Source: Microcaldota archaeon
Lineage (GTDB): Archaea; Micrarchaeota; Micrarchaeia; Anstonellales; Bilamarchaeaceae
Length of the DNA: 5,503 nucleotides
Reading direction: 5' to 3'
Assembly: GCA_018813445.1 (NCBI GenBank)
Contig: JAHJBR010000120.1
Coordinates: 1-5,503 of the forward strand
Below are positions 1 to 4,636 of this stretch, in pieces. Made by a program: the position numbers and the translations under genes. A model generated the notes under the pieces. That model saw only the letters and a list, made by a program, of their open reading frames with translations. It did not search any database and was not told the origin of the DNA. How positions within the stretch are numbered: position 1 is the stretch's first letter; each line of letters begins with the position of its first letter.

Positions 1-122
1 ACTTCGTAGAATGGATTGAAATCATCCCGCTTTATTATTTTTACCTCAATCGGTATGCCATCGCTTTCGAAATTATATGTTTCAAGCACATTTGCTACTG
101 GCCTTTTGCTTTCATCTGCCAT
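1..122 (-). CDS. N-terminal fragment of a probable type II/IV secretion (pilus-type) ATPase
   Basis: Only 40 codons lie in the window; the frame is open to the left edge. The peptide begins MADESKRPVANVLETYNF and continues with a segment containing DGIPIEVKI and NPFYEV. From memory, archaeal GspE/VirB11-like secretion ATPases have a similar N-terminus (a 'vLdsYxfxxdGvxveVkI...vPxYel' pattern ahead of the ATPase core). No Walker motif is in view, so the family call is tentative. Start choice: ATG at 122 is preceded by GGTG (132-129) at nearly the same distance as the GGTGA motifs of the other SD-led genes here. An in-frame ATG at 143 with GGGAG four bases upstream would add seven residues (MIVRVRN). 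The gene follows the coiled-coil gene on the same strand after 85 bases with no T-tract between, so cotranscription is likely. Confident that it codes, much less so of the function. Confidence 0.5.
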   Translation of the reverse strand, partial: MADESKRPVANVLETYNFESDGIPIEVKIIKRDDFNPFYE

Positions 123-207
123 ATTACGCACCCTTACTATCATCTTTCTCCCAAAGGTTCTTTATTAGTTTCCTTAATTCTTTTCTTTTTGAATCAAACT
201 CGTTTTG

Positions 208-1860
208 TTAGCTTTCAGTTAAAGCTATGCTTTCGTGAACATCTTGGCGGACGCGTTTTACTTTTTCCTGGAGTTCGGGAATTGAGTGTCCGCGCAATTC
301 AACCAGCTCTGCTTCTTTTGCAAGAAGCTTTACCTGTCTGGAAATCTTTTCTGCAGATCCTTCAAGAGCATCTATTCCTGATTTCACTTTTTCAAGTTCG
401 CGTTTCTTTTCCATTAAAGAATCAAGGGCTCCGGAAAGCTTTTCCATGTTCACATATTCTTTGCTTTCTCGGAATTTTGTGAATGAGGATATGAATTTCT
501 TTTCAGCAGTTTCAACATCTTTTAGGATTCTTTCGTAGTCGGCCTCTACTTTTTCCAATGATTTTGAGTATTCGGTGATTTTTGCTGAGGCTCTTTCCTT
601 TATTTTTTGGAACGTGCTGTAGTTTTCAGCTTCCTCATCTAAAGCTGAAAAAATCGCACCGCTTTCTTCTGCAAGCCTTTTTCTTTCAGAAGCTACTTTC
701 TTTTTCAGCTCGGAAAGCGCAAGGATGAGCTTGTCTGCATTTTCAAATAACGGCAAAGCCTCGTCTATTTTAGATTGCACAGAGTCTAAGCGGGCTTCAA
801 AATCCTTTTTGGAAGCTAAAAGAGCATCTACTCTTCCAGCTGAATCCTTTTCAAGTTTGATTTTTGAACTCGTATTCTCTATTTCTTTTATGGAATGTTG
901 CATCTGCTTTGCAGATTTTTCATTTGCTTCCATTTGGGAACTAAGCCTATCTATCTTGGATTCCATCTCAGGCAGCGTGCCACCCACATCTTTCATTCCA
1001 GTTTCAATCTCATGCATGCTGCTCTTTAAAGAAGAAAGTTCGGATTTCAGCTTTTCCAGATTTTCATAGGCTGCAGATGCGTTCTTAATTCCATCCAGCT
1101 CACCCCCTACTTTTTTCTTGAAGTTTTGGAAATCGTCTTTCAGGGAATTGAAATCACCATGAATTTTGGATACATTTCCTTTTTTAGAAGAGAGTTTTTC
1201 TGCGCTCTTGGAAACTTCGGTTTCCATTTTGTCCAGTTCTTTTTGTAATGAGGAGAGTTCTTTTTTAGAATCTGAAAGCTTTTCTAACTGTTTAGTTATA
1301 TCAAAGGCTAAAAATTCTGTGCGGGTTTTTTCAAGCTGAGAACGCATTGATTTTATGGACTCGTCTAGATCATCAAGATGGGTTTTGAATTCGTCCAGAA
1401 CATCCAAAGCTTTTTCATACTGTTCTTCACCTGTGCCTTTTACCTGCTGGGTGGAAAGTGCACTCTTACCGATCTCATCTATTCGTTCAAGAATTTTTGT
1501 GTAATTCGAGCTGAATTCATCTTTTATCTCTTTTAATCCTGATGTCTGGGCTTTTGCCTTTTGTTCCACACGCTTTATTTCTTGTAGGAGCTGTTCCTTT
1601 TCTTTTATAACCGATGCACGTTCAGAAGCTGCTTGTTCATGGGTTGGATGTACCCACCTTAAGTATACTTTTGTAAGCTGATAATCCACAGTTACTATTC
1701 CTTCTTCTTCAAGAACCCTAATCCATTCTTCTATTGTGGAAATTGGGATGTTCAAAAGACGAGATGCAAGGGTGATTTCAACTTGACCTTTTTCCCTTAT
1801 CAACTTTATAAGCGCATCTACGCCTGTGGAGATAAGCATCTCGTTGAATTCCATGGGCAT
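208..1860 (-). CDS. winged-helix plus long coiled-coil protein, function unknown
   Basis: 550 residues. Residues about 10-69 read as a winged helix-turn-helix: a helix with DALIKLIREKGQV, then LASRLLNIPISTIEEWIRVLEEEGIV as the helix-turn-recognition helix, then a strand pair ending in YLRWV. From about residue 76 to the C-terminus the protein is almost unbroken heptad-like helix rich in K, E, S and L. Only three prolines follow residue 72 (in TLPEM, ALPLF and SIPEL), and there is no cysteine or membrane segment. The three prolines probably mark hinges. I do not recognise a named family. The architecture suits a cytoplasmic dimer or scaffold, possibly DNA-tethered through the winged helix. Start: ATG at 1860 lies 29 bases from the centre of an ATATAAA box and has no SD, so the mRNA is probably leaderless; ATG at 1854 is the alternative. 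It is divergent from the winged-helix-repeat gene and upstream of a putative secretion ATPase, which hints at a role in a pilus or secretion apparatus or its control (inference). Gene confidence is high; function is unknown. Confidence 0.9.
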   Translation of the reverse strand: MPMEFNEMLISTGVDALIKLIREKGQVEITLASRLLNIPISTIEEWIRVLEEEGIVTVDYQLTKVYLRWVHPTHEQAASERASVIKEKEQLLQEIKRVEQKAKAQTSGLKEIKDEFSSNYTKILERIDEIGKSALSTQQVKGTGEEQYEKALDVLDEFKTHLDDLDESIKSMRSQLEKTRTEFLAFDITKQLEKLSDSKKELSSLQKELDKMETEVSKSAEKLSSKKGNVSKIHGDFNSLKDDFQNFKKKVGGELDGIKNASAAYENLEKLKSELSSLKSSMHEIETGMKDVGGTLPEMESKIDRLSSQMEANEKSAKQMQHSIKEIENTSSKIKLEKDSAGRVDALLASKKDFEARLDSVQSKIDEALPLFENADKLILALSELKKKVASERKRLAEESGAIFSALDEEAENYSTFQKIKERASAKITEYSKSLEKVEADYERILKDVETAEKKFISSFTKFRESKEYVNMEKLSGALDSLMEKKRELEKVKSGIDALEGSAEKISRQVKLLAKEAELVELRGHSIPELQEKVKRVRQDVHESIALTES

Positions 1861-1931
1861 AATTAGAAGTAATAATTAATAAACATTTATATCCAATATA
1901 TCGCCATCTATTGAGATATTGAGTGTTTGCA
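1861..1931. promoter_or_regulatory. divergent archaeal promoter region
   Basis: These 71 bases separate two divergent starts and are strongly AT-rich. TTTATAT at 1886-1892 reads ATATAAA on the minus strand, centred 29 bases from the ATG at 1860. That predicts a leaderless or nearly leaderless minus transcript, with no SD visible. On the plus strand the same TTTATATC, or the overlapping AATATATC at 1895-1902, would place initiation at about 1915-1925, giving a leader of at most about 17 bases before ATG 1932. A direct repeat TATTGAG (1909-1915 and 1917-1923) lies at the predicted plus start and could be an operator or chance. TATA boxes are seen; start sites are inferred from usual archaeal spacing. 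Confidence 0.65.
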
Positions 1932-3269
1932 ATGGCAGATGATTTAGATTATTGTATAAAAAAGATGGAAATAGGACCACTTCAAAGGTTTAAGAATCAG
2001 AATGCAGTTTTGAAAAAATACGGGGAAGATGGTCTTAAATTATATAGGGCAGCAGATGGGAAAAAAACACTTGAAGAGCTTGTGGAATCATTGGATCTTA
2101 AAGAAAAATTTGTTATAGAAGTTGCTGAGTGGCTTCAGGAAAAAAAGATGGTTAGATCTACTTCTCCTCCAGAAAACGAGGAAGTGCCTTCAAAGAAAAA
2201 AATAGTTGATGAAGAGGAAGAAGTGCAGCCAAGAAAAAGTAAACTAAGAGAACTTATTGAGCAAGAAACTGCGAAAAAAACTAAAGTTAAGGAAGATCGT
2301 GAAAAGGAAAAACCGGTTGAAATAGAAACAGAAGAAGAGGCTTCTGAAAAAGAACTAGAGCCAGAAGAACCTTCTGCTGAGGAAGAGGAATCAAAAGCTG
2401 AACAGGAGGAGGAGAAACCTGCTGAGGAAAGGGAATCTGTTTCTGAGCAAGATGAAGAAATACAACCAGATATGGAAATTGAAGATTATTCTGAGGAAAA
2501 AGAAAAAACAGGGAAAGGCCTTAATCCTGTTGAGAAGACAATAAAAGAAAAATATGGGGAAGCCGGATTAAAGGTTTATGCTCTCATAGATGGTCAAAAA
2601 ACAGCAGAAGAGATAATGAGGGAAGTGGGAATAAGTGAAGCGAAACTAATAGAAATGCTTGAATTCATGGAAAAACAAGGTATAATCAAACTCGAGCATC
2701 CTGAAACAAAGGCTGCTGTAGAAGCAAAGGAGGAAAGCGGAGAATTCAATCCGCTTGCAGAAGAAAGTACAACTGGAACGGTTAGGGATAGTGCTCCTGT
2801 TGAGCTCATCACAAAATCCAAAATTGATTTTTTTTCAGGAGTAAAATTAAAGGCTAAGATTGCTTTAAAGTATGGAGAAAAGGGATCACGAATGTTTGAT
2901 GCAATAAATGGTACTGTAACTGATATAGATATTAGTGCAAACCTTGGAATCAATCTTGTTGATGTGCGCAGCTTCATCAGTTTTCTTGCAAGCAACAATG
3001 CTGTTAAAATAAGGCCATTGGACAGGAGTGAAGTAACTAAAAGGTATGGTGAAGAGTGCTTTACTATTTACAAGAGATATGGAAGGGAAGGCGTATTGCT
3101 TTATGAGTTAGTTGGCAAAGATTTGGGAATAAAGCAGATGGCAAATATTGTAACTGAGGATAAGGGGAAATTTGCAGAAATGCTTGTATTTATTCACAAG
3201 GTTCTAGGAATTGATATTCCAATAGACAAGGATGTTATTTATTCACAATTGGAAAATAAGAAAAGGTAA
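1932..3269 (+). CDS. acidic protein with four winged-helix-like repeats, function unknown
   Basis: 445 residues from ATG 1932; an in-frame GTG at 1923 would add three residues but lies at or before the predicted transcription start. Four copies of a ~48-residue unit begin at residues 28, 206, 312 and 381. Each starts K/L-x-Y-G-x-x-G-x-x-x-Y/F, usually has a DG or NG turn and a T near unit position 17, then a two-helix pattern ending in an aromatic (W/F at position 38) and a short strand (e.g. GIIKL). This resembles a compact winged helix. Repeats 1 and 2 are separated by about 115 residues (roughly 79-192) dominated by glutamate and lysine, surely disordered. There is no signal peptide, membrane segment, cysteine cluster or catalytic motif. 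I recognise no named family. The shape fits a multivalent adaptor whose domains bind DNA or protein, with an acidic tether. It shares its promoter region with the coiled-coil winged-helix gene, suggesting a joint function (inference). Confidence 0.9.
   Translation: MADDLDYCIKKMEIGPLQRFKNQNAVLKKYGEDGLKLYRAADGKKTLEELVESLDLKEKFVIEVAEWLQEKKMVRSTSPPENEEVPSKKKIVDEEEEVQPRKSKLRELIEQETAKKTKVKEDREKEKPVEIETEEEASEKELEPEEPSAEEEESKAEQEEEKPAEERESVSEQDEEIQPDMEIEDYSEEKEKTGKGLNPVEKTIKEKYGEAGLKVYALIDGQKTAEEIMREVGISEAKLIEMLEFMEKQGIIKLEHPETKAAVEAKEESGEFNPLAEESTTGTVRDSAPVELITKSKIDFFSGVKLKAKIALKYGEKGSRMFDAINGTVTDIDISANLGINLVDVRSFISFLASNNAVKIRPLDRSEVTKRYGEECFTIYKRYGREGVLLYELVGKDLGIKQMANIVTEDKGKFAEMLVFIHKVLGIDIPIDKDVIYSQLENKKR
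2013..2156 (+). repeat. protein-level repeat unit 1 (YGxxGxxxY / winged-helix-like)
   Basis: Encodes the unit starting KKYGEDGLKLY, with DGKKT, then LEELVESLDL, a helix with EVAEWL and the closing strand KMVRS. It aligns without gaps to the units at 2547-2690, 2865-3008 and 3072-3215. Unit positions 1, 2 and 5 (Y, G, G) are invariant in all four, position 9 is Y or F, position 38 is W or F, and positions 21, 25, 32 and 39 are hydrophobic. The similarity is at protein level; the DNA copies have diverged, so the duplication is old. Confidence 0.8.
2547..2690 (+). repeat. protein-level repeat unit 2
   Basis: Encodes EKYGEAGLKVY, the turn IDGQKT, helices AEEIMREVGI and LIEMLEFM, and the closing strand GIIKL. 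This is the clearest copy and the one most like a canonical winged helix. It follows the glutamate-rich linker directly. Confidence 0.8.
2865..3008 (+). repeat. protein-level repeat unit 3
   Basis: Encodes LKYGEKGSRMF, the turn INGTVT, helices IDISANLGI and VRSFISFL, and the closing strand AVKI. It is separated from unit 2 by about 55 residues and precedes unit 4 closely. Confidence 0.75.
3072..3215 (+). repeat. protein-level repeat unit 4 (divergent), with an extra half-motif before it
   Basis: Encodes KRYGREGVLLY followed by a turn (VGKD) that has lost the DG..T pattern, then MANIVTE, a helix with AEMLVFI and a closing GIDI strand. Just upstream (residues 372-380) the sequence RYGEECFTIY repeats the first half of the motif, with C in place of the second glycine. 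Unit 4 may therefore have arisen by, or been extended through, a small internal duplication. Confidence 0.65.
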
Positions 3270-3305
3270 AACTAGGGTATATTAAAAAAGTGCAGTTAAT
3301 TTGGG
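3270..3305. terminator. convergent intergenic region with candidate terminators
   Basis: These 36 bases separate two genes that end tail to tail. For the minus-strand gene, GTTAA-TTTGGG-TTAAC (3295-3310, overlapping that gene's stop codon) is a perfect 5-bp inverted repeat with a 6-base loop. After five bases it is followed by T6 on the minus strand (A6 at 3284-3289). Archaeal termination depends mainly on U-tracts, so the T6 matters more than the weak stem. No plus-strand T-tract lies inside this gap; the nearest are just beyond it, inside the opposite gene (T6 at 3312-3317, T8 at 3353-3360). Confidence 0.45.
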
Positions 3306-3578
3306 TTAACGTTTTTTCCTTTTCTTGGGTTTTGCCTTTTTCGTTTTAGTGGTTTTTTTTGCCGGTTTCTTTGCAGATTTAGAAATTCCAGTTACCTTTT
3401 TCTGCTCGTTTTTAGTTAGTCCTTTGAAAGCTATTGATGAAACAGAGAGGTGCAATGATTTTACCATGTCTGAGACTGCTTTAAGGTTTGCATATCTTCT
3501 AAGCTTTCTTCCTGCACTGTAAACCTTGTCTGAACCTGCATAGAACGCTCCTTTCATTTTACTTACTATGTATTTCAT
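3306..3578 (-). CDS. small, very basic protein with histone H1-like lysine tail
   Basis: 90 residues with 29 K/R and only three acidic residues, a net charge near +26. Residues 1-60 look like a small folded region (KMKGAFYAGSDKVYSAGRKL, then a helix with AVSDMVKSLHLSV). Residues 67-90 are a tail in which 15 of 24 are K or R, interspersed with A, P and T, as in eukaryotic H1 tails and bacterial H1-like proteins. A role in nucleic-acid binding (chromatin, RNA or ribosome) is inferred from composition only; the N-terminal part matches no family I recognise, and this is not a canonical archaeal histone fold. Start: ATG at 3578 follows AGGTGA (3588-3583) by four bases, the best SD in the window. 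A good BRE/TATA pair upstream indicates its own, probably strong, promoter, although readthrough from the EndA-like gene 63 bases upstream is possible. Confidence 0.85.
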   Translation of the reverse strand: MKYIVSKMKGAFYAGSDKVYSAGRKLRRYANLKAVSDMVKSLHLSVSSIAFKGLTKNEQKKVTGISKSAKKPAKKTTKTKKAKPKKRKKR

Positions 3579-3609
3579 TCACTCACCTGTTTTTATTAAA
3601 TTCACTAGG

Positions 3610-3623
3610 ATTATAAACTTTTC
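3610..3623 (-). promoter_or_regulatory. BRE and TATA box for the basic-protein gene
   Basis: On the minus strand this reads GAAAAG followed by TTTATAAT, a purine/A-rich BRE joined to a TATA box. The box ends 31 bases before the ATG at 3578, so transcription should start roughly 5-10 bases downstream of the middle of that gap, leaving a short leader that contains the AGGTGA site. It lies between the stop of the EndA-like gene and the basic-protein gene, so the latter can be expressed independently. Confidence 0.6.
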
Positions 3624-3641
3624 TGAGAAGTGGTGTAAATA

Positions 3642-4115
3642 CTATTCGAATGAGGTTCTACTGATTTTTAGGAAAAAAACCTTATTTTTCTTTACAAATG
3701 AATAAACAAGCTCCTTTCTTACTTCGGCTGCCTTTTTTATATCTGTGATTATGGAATCAGTAGTAAGGGTTTCTTGGGAAAGAATTACTTTTATTAGGAA
3801 TTGAGTTCTGTCCTCTCCAGGTCTGAATCCTTTTCTGAAAACGCGCATCCAATTTTCATTTTCAAAAGATGGTTTGCATATGTATCCATTGATTCTTAGA
3901 TCCTTGAAGATGGCGTATTTCTCAGAAGCAAGCTCATCCTCTTTTTTCAGGTTTTCCATAATGGATTCAGGAGATTCTTTCAACTTCAGCTTTCCTTTTT
4001 CAAAAAAATAAATCACTTCAAATGGATGTAAAACTATTCCGTTTTCTGTTTGAATTCCTGCACCATACCTACGGAAAAGCAATTCTGCATCCTCTTTGTT
4101 TATTGAAATGTGCAT
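3642..4115 (-). CDS. tRNA-splicing endonuclease-like protein, predicted non-catalytic subunit
   Basis: 157 residues, close to the length of a single-unit archaeal EndA. The N-terminal part (LFRRYGAGIQ, then LHPFEVIYFFEKGKL) matches the EndA N-terminal domain. The C-terminal part (KYAIFKDLRINGYICK to the end) matches the nuclease domain. Compared from memory with Methanocaldococcus jannaschii EndA (Y115, H125, K156), the equivalent positions here are F93, R103 and K134. The spacings of 10 and 31 are identical, so lysine is kept while tyrosine and histidine are lost. The GADFRxY segment is also degenerate (NENWMRVF). In archaea with alpha2-beta2 splicing endonucleases, one subunit is structural and lacks the catalytic triad; this protein fits that role and would need a catalytic EndA elsewhere. 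Start: ATG 4115 lies four bases after a GGTGA (4124-4120) that includes the upstream gene's stop, so translation is coupled. Fold assignment is strong; the lack of activity is inferred. Confidence 0.8.
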   Translation of the reverse strand: MHISINKEDAELLFRRYGAGIQTENGIVLHPFEVIYFFEKGKLKLKESPESIMENLKKEDELASEKYAIFKDLRINGYICKPSFENENWMRVFRKGFRPGEDRTQFLIKVILSQETLTTDSIITDIKKAAEVRKELVYSFVKKNKVFFLKISRTSFE

Positions 4116-4119
4116 TCAT

Positions 4120-4599
4120 TCACCAGGAATCAGCATTGTCTTTTTTCTCTTCTTTGTCTATTTCATCCTGGTAGCGTTTGAATGCTCCAAGAAAAGTGTG
4201 AATGTTTTCTCTTGGAACAAATCTAAAAGTTATTTCTAAATTTGCTGTTCCTGCAGTATCTAAATAGAGTGTACCCATTTGGAGTAGGCGATCTACTAGA
4301 GAATAATCAGAACGCACTTCAATTACTTTCTTTATCGGGATTATTGAAATTCTGCTGTTCAGAAAACCCTGCCTTATTGTCACTGTATCTTCCTCTAGAT
4401 GTATGTATTGGTATTGGAAATAAAAGAATATTGCTAAGGAGGCAACTAGAGCCAGAATAATGAGAATGAATACTAGTTGGTATGGATTAAAAGGAAGCAA
4501 AGGCGAGGCCCAGATTAAAAGAGCTGAGATTAGAAAAAAGGCTAGAGAGAATGAAATGTAGTAAACACGACCTGAAGGCTTGAGAAATATTGAGGTCAT
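4120..4599 (-). CDS. membrane protein with bacterial PH-like domain (bPH2/DUF304, YdbS-like)
   Basis: 159 residues. Two hydrophobic helices lie at about residues 12-32 (with YYISFSLAFFLISALLIW) and 40-62 (with LVFILIILALVASLAIFF), joined by a short proline-containing turn. They form a membrane hairpin. Residues about 65-141 fit the bPH2 (DUF304) pattern: YIHLEEDTVTIRQGFL, then IPIKKVIEV, a short helix RLLQMGTLYLDTAG, and a closing strand and helix. The last ~18 residues are charged and probably disordered. Such proteins are widespread in bacteria and archaea, and no enzymatic activity is known. The domain should lie on the cytoplasmic side. Start: ATG 4599 has no SD. A TTTAAA centred about 25 bases upstream suggests a leaderless transcript separate from orc1/cdc6, whose stop is 37 bases away. 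It is coupled to the EndA-like gene by a 4-base gap; the pairing looks like compact-genome operon packing rather than shared function. Confidence 0.85.
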   Translation of the reverse strand: MTSIFLKPSGRVYYISFSLAFFLISALLIWASPLLPFNPYQLVFILIILALVASLAIFFYFQYQYIHLEEDTVTIRQGFLNSRISIIPIKKVIEVRSDYSLVDRLLQMGTLYLDTAGTANLEITFRFVPRENIHTFLGAFKRYQDEIDKEEKKDNADSW

Positions 4600-4600
4600 A

Positions 4601-4628
4601 GAAAAAAATTGGTTAATAGGGTTTAAAC
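4601..4628 (-). promoter_or_regulatory. TATA-like box and T7 tract between orc1/cdc6 and the PH-domain gene
   Basis: On the minus strand, GTTTAAAC (4628-4621, an 8-base palindrome) is followed by T7 (4608-4602) directly before the ATG at 4599. TTTAAA at about -25 relative to the ATG is right for a leaderless archaeal promoter. T7 after the orc1/cdc6 stop is right for a U-tract terminator. The same short stretch may therefore end one transcript and begin the next. Both roles are inferred from spacing only. Confidence 0.4.
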
Positions 4629-4636
4629 AGATATCG

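Noticed and set aside
189..482. Plus-strand open frame opposite the 3' end of the coiled-coil gene
   Set aside because: It runs antisense to a long, convincing coding frame and its product has no domain-like pattern; it is a shadow.
725..1069. Plus-strand open frame within the coiled-coil gene
   Set aside because: The serine/phenylalanine-rich product is what the antisense of Lys/Glu/Ser-rich coiled coil gives; no promoter or SD.
208..1860. SMC/Rad50-like or ScpA/ScpB-like chromosome protein
   Set aside because: There is no Walker A, Walker B or ABC signature and no hinge domain; only the coiled coil is shared, which is not specific.
1861..1877. AATTA...TAATT inverted repeat in the divergent region
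   Set aside because: Five-base A/T-only arms in AT-rich DNA are expected by chance.
1923..1925. GTG as the start of the repeat-protein gene
   Set aside because: It is only three codons upstream of an ATG, lies at or before the predicted transcription start, and has no SD.
2594..2998. Minus-strand open frame inside the repeat-protein gene
   Set aside because: The plus-strand frame has clear repeated domains here; the antisense product is low-complexity Ser/Ile/Leu.
3325..3522. Plus-strand hydrophobic open frame opposite the basic-protein gene, resembling a small membrane protein
   Set aside because: The F/L/V-rich product is just the antisense of lysine codons; the minus frame has a strong SD and promoter.
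4621..4628. GTTTAAAC palindrome as an origin recognition element near cdc6
   Set aside because: It is a single AT-rich palindrome at the 3' end of the gene, without G-rich ORB-like sequence or repeats; the promoter reading is simpler.
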